Made by a program: the position numbers and the translations under genes
IMG/VR virus record: IMGVR_UViG_3300042691_036428
Coordinates: 1 to 46,205 of that record
Origin: a virus
Length of the DNA: 46,205 nucleotides
Strand: one strand, 5' to 3'
Notes under the pieces: generated by a model
Database searches by the model: none
The model's input: the letters and a program-made list of their open reading frames with translations, nothing else
Told to the model about the DNA's origin: nothing
Part shown: positions 7,969-16,258 of the stretch, one piece after another
How the letters are laid out: the number at the start of each line of letters is the position of its first letter
Position numbering within the stretch: the first letter of the stretch is position 1

Positions 7969-10212
7969 ATGGCAAATTTGTGGGGAACAGTTAGTAATTA
8001 TTTCAATCGTTTTGGATATAAATGGACTCGTCCTATTACGCCTAGTTTGAATTTATTAGGGTTAGGCACTAGTGGGCAATTTGGAAATAATACTGCTATA
8101 TCAAGATCAAGTCCAACAATAGTAACTACTGTATGGTCTAAAGTTGAATTTGGATCTAGTTTTGCACTTGCTGTTAAAGCAGACGGTACACTTTGGGCTT
8201 GGGGAGGCAATGCTAGTGGTAATTTAGGTGATAATACTACTATTAGTAAATCAAGTCCAGTACAAGTAGGAACTGCAACAAATTGGTCTGATGTAGGTTG
8301 TGGATCACAATTTGTAATAGCATTAAATACTGCTGGACAACTTTATGCATGGGGAGCAGCCGGTAGCGGACAATTAGGAAACTCAAGTACAGTAGTAAGA
8401 TCAAGCCCTATACAAATTGCAGGTTCATGGAGTAAAATTTCTGCTGGTGGTGCATATGTACTTGCAGCAAATTCAACTGGAACTTTTTATTCTTGGGGAA
8501 CTAATTCAACGGGACAATTGGGACTAAACGATACTGTAAATCGTAGTAGTCCAGTAGCAGTTCTATTAGCTAAAACTGCAGGGGAAGTGTCAGCAGGTAT
8601 AGGTACAGGTTATTGGTTAGCAAGTGATAATACATTATGGGCTTCAGGTACAAATTCAGGTGCTTATGGAAATAATCTTTCTGTAAACCGTAGTAGTCCA
8701 GTACAAGCCGGCTTAAGTAGAAGTTGGTCTGTAATTTCAGGAGGAAAAGCATCAAACACTGCACTAGCTATAGATATGGATGGAGCACTATGGGGTTGGG
8801 GTCCAAACAGTAACTATCAAGTAGCTCCTCTTGGTAGTACAGTGACACGTTCTAGTCCGGTTTTCGTAACACAAAATATAGCAAATAATGTGTTGATTGG
8901 GCCTGGTATAAAAGGTTTTAAAATTATGCCGGGCTGGAAACAAATAGAGATTGGTTATGGTCACGGTGCAGGTATAAAAACAGATGGTACATTATACACA
9001 TGGGGACTCAACAATGCAGGTCAATGTGGGCAAAATGCTGGTACTTCAGTAGTATTCTCTAGTCCAACTCAAATTGGTACAGGTAGTTGGACAATGGTTG
9101 CCGTAGGCGTAAGTAATACATATGCAATTGACTCTGCTGGTAAATTGTTTACTTGGGGTCTCAATACTACTGGAAGATTAGGAACAGGTGACACTGTAAA
9201 CAGGTCTAGTCCGGTACAAATCGCTGTAGGTACAAGTTTTGTATTTGTATGTCCAACAAAAGCTATTTCTAATCTCGGTGAATTATATAGTTGGGGTGAT
9301 GCAATTCAAGTAGGGGACAATACTGCATCCGGTAGAACTATACCAACTAAAATAGGAAATAGCAGTTGGATTATGGTTACTGCATTACCTGGTTGGAATG
9401 TAGCATGTGCTGCTATAGATGCTGCTAATAGATTATTTACATGGGGTACATCAACCTTCTATCAAACAGGTTTAGGTACTACCATTGCTAGATCAAGTCC
9501 TACGCAAGTTACTGGATCGTGGTTGCATGTTGATGCAACTACTACATTAGAAGGCACGGCAGTTGGTTATACTATGAGTGCTGTCAAAACTGACGGCACA
9601 TTATGGAGCTGGGGTTATAATTCAAATGGGCAAACAGGTCGAGGTGGCGGAGCGATTAACTTTTCTCTACCAGTACAAGTGGGATCCGACACTGATTGGT
9701 ATAGAGTTAAGGGCGGAGACTTGCAATGTTTGTTCTTAAAAACTAATGGTCAATTATGGGGAGCAGGAGCAGCAGATAATAATGTATTTCAGACTAATTA
9801 TAGAGCGTCATCAGTTAATTTTTCTTCTCCTGTGATCGTATCCTCTAATGTAGACATTACCAAAGAACTAGGAGGTTTTTACAGATCATATGCATACATA
9901 GGAAAAAATGATCAGGCTTTTCTATGGGGTAATGCTACAGCATATCAATTAGCAGGTCCATTAAGTTTTGTTCAAGTTCAATCGTGCGGACTTTACTCTG
10001 TTGCTAGAACTTTTGATAATCAAGTTTATGTATGGGGACAAAATCTAAATGGAGTAATCGGTGAAGGTGCAGTTGTAGGGACAGATTATAGCTTGTTAAG
10101 TAGTTTGGGTTTATATTATGTAGGTGGCGGCTCAGGAATGAATTTTGATTATAGGAATAATTACACCTCAATAGCAAGAGCAGAAGGTAATTCAGGTGCT
10201 TTATTGAAATAA
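7969..10212 (+). CDS. RCC1-repeat beta-propeller protein, probable fibre-associated adhesin
   Basis: The 747-aa protein carries about a dozen RCC1-type repeats of the form LWAWGxNxxGNLGxxTxxxxSSPVQV. Examples are LWAWGGNASGNLGDN (near residue 70), LYAWGAAGSGQLGN and LFTWGLNTTGRLGT. RCC1 repeats fold as seven-bladed propellers that bind proteins; this protein could form one or two. There is no signal peptide. The first 30 residues are repeat-free and may attach it to the fibre. It begins 9 nt after the giant fibre gene and is probably co-transcribed late. A role as adhesin or fibre cap is inferred from position. Confidence 0.8.
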   Translation: MANLWGTVSNYFNRFGYKWTRPITPSLNLLGLGTSGQFGNNTAISRSSPTIVTTVWSKVEFGSSFALAVKADGTLWAWGGNASGNLGDNTTISKSSPVQVGTATNWSDVGCGSQFVIALNTAGQLYAWGAAGSGQLGNSSTVVRSSPIQIAGSWSKISAGGAYVLAANSTGTFYSWGTNSTGQLGLNDTVNRSSPVAVLLAKTAGEVSAGIGTGYWLASDNTLWASGTNSGAYGNNLSVNRSSPVQAGLSRSWSVISGGKASNTALAIDMDGALWGWGPNSNYQVAPLGSTVTRSSPVFVTQNIANNVLIGPGIKGFKIMPGWKQIEIGYGHGAGIKTDGTLYTWGLNNAGQCGQNAGTSVVFSSPTQIGTGSWTMVAVGVSNTYAIDSAGKLFTWGLNTTGRLGTGDTVNRSSPVQIAVGTSFVFVCPTKAISNLGELYSWGDAIQVGDNTASGRTIPTKIGNSSWIMVTALPGWNVACAAIDAANRLFTWGTSTFYQTGLGTTIARSSPTQVTGSWLHVDATTTLEGTAVGYTMSAVKTDGTLWSWGYNSNGQTGRGGGAINFSLPVQVGSDTDWYRVKGGDLQCLFLKTNGQLWGAGAADNNVFQTNYRASSVNFSSPVIVSSNVDITKELGGFYRSYAYIGKNDQAFLWGNATAYQLAGPLSFVQVQSCGLYSVARTFDNQVYVWGQNLNGVIGEGAVVGTDYSLLSSLGLYYVGGGSGMNFDYRNNYTSIARAEGNSGALLK

Positions 10213-10215
10213 ATA
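10208..10215 (+). promoter_or_regulatory. Late promoter box AATAAATA next to start codon
   Basis: AATAAATA overlaps the end of the RCC1 gene and ends 7 nt before the ATG at 10223. No purine-rich ribosome binding site is visible between box and start. A transcript from this box would be nearly leaderless. Confidence 0.45.
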
Positions 10216-10222
10216 AAGTTCT

Positions 10223-10615
10223 ATGAAAAAAATATTCGTTAACGGAACTTTTGACATTTTACATGTTGGGCATTTAGCATTGTTAAACTATGCTAAAACA
10301 TTAGGTGATGAGCTTAGTGTTGCTATGGACAGTGATAAACGTGTCAAAAAATTAAAAGGTAAATCACGACCAATTAACAGTGAAAGAGAACGTGCTGAAT
10401 TGCTAATTAATTTAAAAGCAGTGGACAAAGTATATATATTTGACACAGACGAAGAACTTATCAAATTAGTTGGTGAACACGATATTATGGTTAAAGGATC
10501 TGACTATAAAGATAAACCTATTATAGGTAACGATGTTTGCAAAGAGTTAGTATTTTTTGATATAATAAATGGATACAGCACCACAGACAAAATTCAAGAT
10601 ATTATTAGTAGGTGA
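10223..10615 (+). CDS. HldC-like heptose-1-phosphate nucleotidyltransferase
   Basis: The 130-aa protein is a cytidylyltransferase-like nucleotidyltransferase. It has the signature GTFDILHVGH (8-17), plus KKLKGKSRPIN and LKAVDKVYIF. These are hallmarks of the C-terminal domain of HldE (RfaE), which makes ADP-D-glycero-beta-D-manno-heptose from the 1-phosphate. The C-terminus GYSTTDKIQDII matches the end of that domain. The kinase gene follows in another frame and starts inside this one (47-nt overlap), so the usual HldE fusion is split and in reversed order. The activity is inferred from family motifs; glycerol-3-phosphate cytidylyltransferase is a less likely alternative. Confidence 0.82.
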   Translation: MKKIFVNGTFDILHVGHLALLNYAKTLGDELSVAMDSDKRVKKLKGKSRPINSERERAELLINLKAVDKVYIFDTDEELIKLVGEHDIMVKGSDYKDKPIIGNDVCKELVFFDIINGYSTTDKIQDIISR

Positions 10616-11339
10616 TAATGGTATCGACCAATACCATTATGGTACAGTCAATAGAATAAATCCAGAAGCTCCGGTTCCTATTTTAGATTTTAGTTATAGC
10701 ATAACTAAACCAGGTATGGCTGCAAATGTTAAAGAAAATTTAGAAGCATTAGGTTGTAAAGTTAACTTTAAACATGGACTTAAAACATCTATTAAAACTC
10801 GTTTAATTGATCTTAAAAGTAAACAACAATTAGTTAGAATTGATCAAGATCAAAGTAATAAACCAGCAAGGATTGATTACAACACTATTAATAAATATGA
10901 TGCTGTAGTTGTAAGTGATTACAATAAAGGTTCAGTGTCATATGAAACATTACATAACATTTTAAATAATTATACAGGTCCTGTTTTTATTGATACCAAA
11001 AAACAAGAACTACATGATTTTGAAAATTGTGTAATTAAAATTAACTCGACAGAGTATAGTAAATTAAAAACACTACCTAAAAAAAATACCGACTTAATAG
11101 TTACACAAGGAGATAAGGGGGTTATGTATAATAATGAACTGTTTCCAGCTGTACCTGTTGAAGTTAGTGATGTGTGTGGGGCAGGAGACACATTTCTAGC
11201 AGCATTAGTGTATGGGTTTTTGACATACCGAAGTATGCGTTCTGCAATAGAATTTGCCAATAAAGCAAGTGCAATAACTATACAACATGTTGGGGTATAT
11301 GCTCCAACATTAGAGGAAATTAATAATAATAAAAAATGA
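10569..11339 (+). CDS. HldA-like heptose-7-phosphate kinase (PfkB family)
   Basis: The 256-aa PfkB sugar kinase has the RfaE-type substrate segment RINPEAPVPIL near residue 30 and the PfkB signature DVCGAGDTF near residue 205, with the catalytic Asp in GAGD. This points to D-glycero-beta-D-manno-heptose 7-phosphate kinase. It is somewhat shorter than the about 310-aa kinase part of HldE. ATG 10569 must be the start because the next residues (KFKILLVGDNGID) are the first strand of the fold; this puts 47 nt inside the upstream gene. The stop overlaps the next start (ATGA). Confidence 0.82.
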   Translation: MDTAPQTKFKILLVGDNGIDQYHYGTVNRINPEAPVPILDFSYSITKPGMAANVKENLEALGCKVNFKHGLKTSIKTRLIDLKSKQQLVRIDQDQSNKPARIDYNTINKYDAVVVSDYNKGSVSYETLHNILNNYTGPVFIDTKKQELHDFENCVIKINSTEYSKLKTLPKKNTDLIVTQGDKGVMYNNELFPAVPVEVSDVCGAGDTFLAALVYGFLTYRSMRSAIEFANKASAITIQHVGVYAPTLEEINNNKK

Positions 11340-11770
11340 ATATATTCCAATTAGATTATGATACAAGATTAAAAGAATGGTACAATTTAAAACAAAAACT
11401 TATAGATGTAAACATAGAAAATAAAGTTATAATGATTGATAATTGGTGGCAAAAAGCACCATTGGTCAATCATTATTTGCATACCCACGATATCGTAAAC
11501 TGGCCAGATCCTTGGGAACTTTTGGTAGAAAACGAATATTGTTTAGTTGCAAGGGCTCTGGGAATGTGTTATACTTTATACATGACCGACGTAAAAGATT
11601 TCCAATTAGTTGAAGCAACAGATCATTTGGGTAATGATGTAGTATTAGTCCTAGTTGACAGCGCAAAATATATACTTAATTATTGGCCCGACACCGTGTT
11701 AAATAATACTTTAAAAGAATTTGACATCAAACGTACCATAGACATTGGTACACTTCTACAAAAACTATAA
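11336..11770 (+). CDS. Conserved-looking phage protein of unknown function
   Basis: I do not recognise this 144-aa protein. It is soluble-looking and rich in Trp and Tyr, with NWWQKAPLVNHYLHTHD and WPDPWELLVENEYCLVARALGMCYT. The Cys-Ala-x-Ala-Leu-Gly-Met-Cys-Tyr stretch resembles a buried helix; a transglutaminase-like fold is a guess only. It overlaps the kinase by 4 nt and ends 10 nt before nrdA, linking the heptose genes to the nucleotide-reduction block. Confidence 0.7.
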   Translation: MNIFQLDYDTRLKEWYNLKQKLIDVNIENKVIMIDNWWQKAPLVNHYLHTHDIVNWPDPWELLVENEYCLVARALGMCYTLYMTDVKDFQLVEATDHLGNDVVLVLVDSAKYILNYWPDTVLNNTLKEFDIKRTIDIGTLLQKL

Positions 11771-11780
11771 TAGGTATAGA

Positions 11781-14108
11781 ATGAACAACATAACAGTAAT
11801 TAAGCGTAACGGGGAAGTTGTTCCCCTAGATATTAGCAAAATACAACGACAAGTAGCATATGGATGCCAAGGCATAGATAACGTAAGCCCTAGCATGATT
11901 GAAATTAAAGCACAAATAGAATTACACGATGGCATCCATACACAAACTATAGATGAGTTATTGCTTAAAGCAATGGTCAATCTTATAGATGAAACAGAAA
12001 ATCCAGATATCAATAATATAAATTATCAATACGTAGCAGGCAGACAAAAAGTAAGTATGCTACGCAAAGAAGTATATGGCACATACAACCCACCACCTTT
12101 GTATGACATAGTTAAGAAAAACATAGATTTAGGTATGTATACACCTGAATTACTAGAATGGTATACAAAAGAGGAATGGGATATAATTGATTTGTTTATC
12201 GACCATAGCAAGGACGAAAATTATACCTACGCGGCTATCGCCCAATTGGCAGAAAAGTACCTAGTTCAGAACCGTGCTACTGGTCAAATTTATGAAACAC
12301 CGCAAGTAAGATATGCAGTTGCAGCAGCAACAGCATTTCATAACGAGCCGAAGGAGAAAAGATTAAAATATGTTAAAGAATATTATGAATGCGCTAGTGA
12401 TGGGCATTTCACGTTGGCAACACCTGTCTTGGCAGGCCTTGGCACAACTACAAAGCAATTTAGCAGTTGTGTTCTTATTAGTAGTGATGATACTCTTGAT
12501 TCAATTTTTGCTGCTGGTGAAATGATGGCAAAGTATGCCAGTAAACGTGCTGGCATAGGTTTAGAGATTGGCCGTATTCGTCCATTAGGTGCACCTATTC
12601 GTAATGGTGAAATCAAACACACAGGTATGATACCTTTCTTAAAGAAATGGTTTGGTGACTTGCGTAGTTGCAGTCAAGGTGGTGTAAGGAATGCAAGTTG
12701 CACAGTTACATTCCCTGTTTGGCATTATCAATTTGAAGATTTGATTGTATTGAAAAACAATCAAGGCACAGAAGAAACACGTGTACGTCAAATGGATTAT
12801 AGTGTGGTAATCAATAGAATGTTTTGGAATCGTTTCAAAAACAATGAAAACATTACATTGTTTGATCCACATGAAGTACCTGATTTATACGAAGCGTTCT
12901 ATAGAGATACAGAAGAATTTGAACGCCTTTACACTCTATACGAAAATAAAAAGAGTCTTAAAAAGAAAGTATTACCTGCCGTAGAAATTATTAAGAATGG
13001 TATATTAAAAGAAAGAACAGATACAGGTCGTATCTATATGGTATTCATTGATAACGTTATCAATCAAGGACCATTCGATACAAAACTTGACCCTATCTAT
13101 CAAAGTAATCTATGTCAAGAAATATTATTACCAACAAGACCTTTTCAACGTATTGAAGATACAAATGGTCGAATAGCATTATGTACATTAGGTAGTATAA
13201 ATTGGGGTGCTTTTAAAACACCACAAGAAATGCGTAAAGCTTGTAGAGTATTAGTGCGTAGTTTAAGTAATCTATTAGGTTATCAAGATTTCTTAAGCGT
13301 ACAAAGTAAACTAGCAAATGAAGATTTTGAACCATTGGGTGTTGGTATAACTAACTTAGCGTATTGGCACGCCAAACGTAATTTAAAATATGGTAACGAT
13401 GACAGTCTAGAAGAAGTAAAACGTTGGATGGAACATCAAGCATATTATCTAACAGAAATGAGTATTGAGTTAGCACAAGAGCGTGGACCATGCAAATTAA
13501 GTCATCAAACATATTATGGTAAAGGTATTTTCCCATGGGAGCGTAGAGCAGAAGGTGTCAATGAATTGACAGATTTTAGCCCTAGTTTGGACTGGGAAAT
13601 ATTGCGTGAAAAACTATTGAAATATGGCATAAGAAATGCTACACTAATGGCAGTTGCACCAGTTGAAAGTTCTAGTGTTGTGCTTAATAGTACTAATGGT
13701 ATTGAAATGCCAATGGAACTAATTAGTGTTAAAGAAAGTAAAGCTGGTAGTTTCGTGCAAGTTGTTCCAGAATATAAGCGATTAAAAAATCGCTATCAGT
13801 TAATGTGGGATCAACGTGATTGTGTGGACTATTTAAAAACAGCAGCAGTACTTGCAGTTTATATTGATCAAAGTCTAAGCACAAATACTTTTTATAATCC
13901 TGCATATTTTAATGGTAAAGTACCTGGAACATTGATTGCTAAGAATCTTATGTTAGCATACAAATGGGGTATTAAAACAGTATATTATAGTCTCATTAAT
14001 AAAGTTGGAGCAAAAGCTGGTTTGAGTGAAGAACAAAATAATGTCGTATACTTTAATGCAGCAAAAGAATCTGACGATGATGAATACTGTGAGGCTTGTA
14101 CTTTGTAG
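11781..14108 (+). CDS. nrdA: Ribonucleoside-diphosphate reductase alpha subunit, class Ia
   Basis: The 775-aa NrdA reduces ribonucleoside diphosphates to deoxy forms for phage DNA synthesis. An N-terminal ATP-cone (about 1-90, ITVIKRNGEVVPLD) is present. The catalytic residues are visible: C230 (QFSSC) and C468 (RIALC) as the redox pair, with N443, C445 and E447 in SNLCQEI as the radical site. The C-terminal CEAC pair passes electrons to glutaredoxin. ATNGI-like STNGIEMP is also present. I chose ATG 11781, where the ATP-cone begins, over an in-frame upstream start at 11745. It is followed by a small gene, nrdB and glutaredoxin, a complete reductase cassette. Confidence 0.97.
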   Translation: MNNITVIKRNGEVVPLDISKIQRQVAYGCQGIDNVSPSMIEIKAQIELHDGIHTQTIDELLLKAMVNLIDETENPDINNINYQYVAGRQKVSMLRKEVYGTYNPPPLYDIVKKNIDLGMYTPELLEWYTKEEWDIIDLFIDHSKDENYTYAAIAQLAEKYLVQNRATGQIYETPQVRYAVAAATAFHNEPKEKRLKYVKEYYECASDGHFTLATPVLAGLGTTTKQFSSCVLISSDDTLDSIFAAGEMMAKYASKRAGIGLEIGRIRPLGAPIRNGEIKHTGMIPFLKKWFGDLRSCSQGGVRNASCTVTFPVWHYQFEDLIVLKNNQGTEETRVRQMDYSVVINRMFWNRFKNNENITLFDPHEVPDLYEAFYRDTEEFERLYTLYENKKSLKKKVLPAVEIIKNGILKERTDTGRIYMVFIDNVINQGPFDTKLDPIYQSNLCQEILLPTRPFQRIEDTNGRIALCTLGSINWGAFKTPQEMRKACRVLVRSLSNLLGYQDFLSVQSKLANEDFEPLGVGITNLAYWHAKRNLKYGNDDSLEEVKRWMEHQAYYLTEMSIELAQERGPCKLSHQTYYGKGIFPWERRAEGVNELTDFSPSLDWEILREKLLKYGIRNATLMAVAPVESSSVVLNSTNGIEMPMELISVKESKAGSFVQVVPEYKRLKNRYQLMWDQRDCVDYLKTAAVLAVYIDQSLSTNTFYNPAYFNGKVPGTLIAKNLMLAYKWGIKTVYYSLINKVGAKAGLSEEQNNVVYFNAAKESDDDEYCEACTL

Positions 14109-14122
14109 TTAGGAGAACTATC

Positions 14123-14320
14123 ATGCTTATTGATGACTGGGACCAAGGTATGTCCATAGATGCTAAAATTGAATATTTGCTAAAATACTATGCAATAACT
14201 TTACCAGTCAAAATAACAGAACATAATAAAGAAATGATTTTAGAAATGTTGAATAGGCATGATGTGAACAAAGTTTCTGTTGATGACGGCGAAATAAATA
14301 TAGAGCACTACGGTGACTAA
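14123..14320 (+). CDS. Small acidic protein between nrdA and nrdB
   Basis: The 65-aa protein starts MLIDDWDQGMSIDAK and is helical and acidic, with no known motif. ATG 14123 follows a good ribosome site (aggag, 7 nt upstream). The in-frame ORF extends to 14096 without a better start. The 19-nt stretch taggagaactatcatgctt (14110-14128) recurs exactly before the small gene at 19016. Its place inside the reductase cassette suggests a helper or regulator, but function is unknown. Confidence 0.72.
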   Translation: MLIDDWDQGMSIDAKIEYLLKYYAITLPVKITEHNKEMILEMLNRHDVNKVSVDDGEINIEHYGD

Positions 14321-14337
14321 CACAGAGAGAATAGAAT

Positions 14338-15438
14338 ATGAGTAAAGAACAATACGATTTAACAAAACAAACAAATTATTTAAAAAGAAGAATGTTTTTA
14401 GATCCAGAGGGTCCGGTAACAGTACAAAGATTTGAAGAAGTTAAATATCCAAAAGTTGCAAGATATGAGGAAACTGCACGTGGGTTCTTTTGGGTACCAG
14501 AAGAAATTAGTTTAACCAAAGATAAAATTGATCATAAAGAATCAAGCGACGCAGTAAAACATATCTTTACTAGCAATTTGTTACGTCAAACAGCATTAGA
14601 TAGTATTCAAGGTCGTGCACCTAGCCAAGTGTTTAGTCCTGTTATTAGTATTCCTGAATTAGAGGCATTAGTTAATAACTGGAGCTTCTTTGAAACTAAT
14701 ATACATAGTAAAAGTTATAGTCATATTATTCGTAATGTATATGGAGTTCCAAAAGAAGAATTCAATAAAATACATGAAACAAAAGAAATTATAGACATGG
14801 CTGCAAATGTAGGTCGTTACTACGAAAAACTACATCAAATGAATTGCTCAAAAGAAGCAGGATTTGATGTAGATGAATCTGAGCACATAAAAGCAATTTG
14901 GTTAGCATTAAATGCAAGTTATGCATTAGAAGCACTACGCTTTATGGTATCGTTTGCAACAAGTCTTGCAATGGTTGAAAACAAAATCTTTATTGGCAAT
15001 GGTAATATTATTAGTCTTATTTTACAAGACGAATTATTACATACTGAGTGGACAGCTTGGTTGATCAATAATGTAGTTAAAGATGATCCTAGATTCGTAA
15101 AAGCTAAACAAGAATGCGAACAAGAAGTTTATAATATGTATCTAGAGGTAGTAAATGAAGAAAAAGCATGGGCTGATTATCTATTCAGTAAAGGAGTAGT
15201 AATCGGATTAAATGCAGAAATTCTTAAAGATTTTGTCGATTATACAGCATTCAATAGATTGAAAGATATTGGTATTAAGTATCTTGAAAATCATCCAAAA
15301 AGTAGTCCTATTCCATGGTTTAATAAACACGTAAACATAAACAAGAAACAAACTGCATTGCAGGAGAATGAATCAACAAACTATGTTATCGGTGTTATGA
15401 GTGACGAAATGGATCTAGAGGCTTTACCTGCATTATAA
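14338..15438 (+). CDS. nrdB: Ribonucleoside-diphosphate reductase beta subunit, class Ia
   Basis: The 366-aa ferritin-like NrdB houses the diiron-tyrosyl radical. The ESSDAVKHIF segment carries the first Asp ligand. HSKSYSHIIRN (H123, Y127) matches the E. coli HSRSY radical segment. A later helix has the E and ExxH type ligands in QDELLHTEW. There is one extra residue between the expected Glu and His of the second helix (ETNIH rather than ETIH). Length is typical. It starts 17 nt after the small gene. Confidence 0.95.
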   Translation: MSKEQYDLTKQTNYLKRRMFLDPEGPVTVQRFEEVKYPKVARYEETARGFFWVPEEISLTKDKIDHKESSDAVKHIFTSNLLRQTALDSIQGRAPSQVFSPVISIPELEALVNNWSFFETNIHSKSYSHIIRNVYGVPKEEFNKIHETKEIIDMAANVGRYYEKLHQMNCSKEAGFDVDESEHIKAIWLALNASYALEALRFMVSFATSLAMVENKIFIGNGNIISLILQDELLHTEWTAWLINNVVKDDPRFVKAKQECEQEVYNMYLEVVNEEKAWADYLFSKGVVIGLNAEILKDFVDYTAFNRLKDIGIKYLENHPKSSPIPWFNKHVNINKKQTALQENESTNYVIGVMSDEMDLEALPAL

Positions 15439-15451
15439 TTAAGGAGAAAAA

Positions 15452-15682
15452 ATGAAAGCAGTAGTGTGGAGTAAATATCACTGTCCTTTTTGCGACCAAG
15501 CAAAAGCATTATTGGAAGCAAAGGGTATTGAGTACGAAGAAAAGAAAATTGGAGACGGTTTTACTAAAGAAGATTTATTAGAAGCAGTCCCAAATGCAAG
15601 AACAGTTCCACAAATCTTTTTAGATGGACAATTGATCGGTGGATTTACAGAATTAAAATCTAAACTTATAGAAAGCAAATAA
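15452..15682 (+). CDS. Glutaredoxin
   Basis: The 76-aa thioredoxin-fold protein has the active site CPFC (11-14), the cis-proline TVPQIF loop, and GGFTEL near the C-terminus, which together bind glutathione. It is most like short phage glutaredoxins that reduce class Ia ribonucleotide reductase. A strong ribosome site (aaggag) precedes ATG 15452, 13 nt after nrdB. The stop overlaps the next start (taATG). Confidence 0.95.
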   Translation: MKAVVWSKYHCPFCDQAKALLEAKGIEYEEKKIGDGFTKEDLLEAVPNARTVPQIFLDGQLIGGFTELKSKLIESK

Positions 15683-15975
15683 TGAATATTGGTGAAGTAT
15701 ACACATTTAAGTTAAACTCAGGTGAAGAATTAGTAGCTAAAGTCTTGAAAGTAAATGAAAAAGACGTAATAGTATCAAATCCTGTAAGTATAGCCCCAAA
15801 TCAAAAGGGTATAGGACTTGTTCCTAGTCTATTTACAGTCGATTCTGACACCGAAGTTACGATAAATACTAATAGTGTAAGTATCATAGCACAAACGGAG
15901 GAAAGTGTAAAAGCAAAATATATTGAGGCAACAACTGGTATTACAGTACCAGACAAAAAATTAATATTAGGATAA
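15682..15975 (+). CDS. Sm-like / SH3-type small barrel protein (putative)
   Basis: The 97-aa protein begins IGEVYTFKLNSGEELVAKVLKVNEKDVIVSNP, the strand order of an Sm or Hfq-like barrel: a G-E-E bend after strand 1 and a V-x-V-x-N-P end to strand 3. It then has mixed Ser and Thr strands. It sits between glutaredoxin and the PAAR gene, 1 nt upstream of PAAR. It may be a baseplate accessory protein or an RNA-binding protein; the fold is inferred from the pattern alone. Confidence 0.6.
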   Translation: MNIGEVYTFKLNSGEELVAKVLKVNEKDVIVSNPVSIAPNQKGIGLVPSLFTVDSDTEVTINTNSVSIIAQTEESVKAKYIEATTGITVPDKKLILG

Positions 15976-15976
15976 T

Positions 15977-16258
15977 ATGCCAAAATTAAGTCGTGTAGGA
16001 GATACAAATCAGCCCGGTGGTAAAATAGTAAGAGGAGCCGGAACTGTGTTTGCAAATGGAATAAAAGTAGGACTACATGTTAGTTCTATTACTCCACACG
16101 CTCCATGGGGAGATCCGCATCCCCCGCATGCATCAGCAGTCACAACAAATGGTAGTCCAACTGTGTTTGCTGAAGGTTCACCAGTGTTACGTGTAGGATC
16201 AGGTAACAGTTGTGGACATAGCATCGTTCAAGGCAGTCCTGATGTATTTGTACCATGA
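15977..16258 (+). CDS. PAAR-repeat tail spike tip protein (gp5.4-like)
   Basis: The 93-aa protein has the PAAR pattern. It opens with SRVGDTNQPGGKIVRGAGTVFANG and later repeats TTNGSPTVFAEGSPVLRVGSG. The Cys (NSCGH) and two His (TPHAPW, HPPH) can bind the structural metal at the cone tip. In T4-like phages this protein sharpens the central spike of the baseplate. Length is typical. It overlaps the next gene by 4 nt (ATGA), consistent with a baseplate pair. Confidence 0.92.
   Translation: MPKLSRVGDTNQPGGKIVRGAGTVFANGIKVGLHVSSITPHAPWGDPHPPHASAVTTNGSPTVFAEGSPVLRVGSGNSCGHSIVQGSPDVFVP

Noticed and set aside
11745-11780. Earlier NrdA start at 11745
   Set aside because: It would overlap the upstream gene and add 12 residues before the ATP-cone. 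ATG 11781 matches the usual start of the domain.
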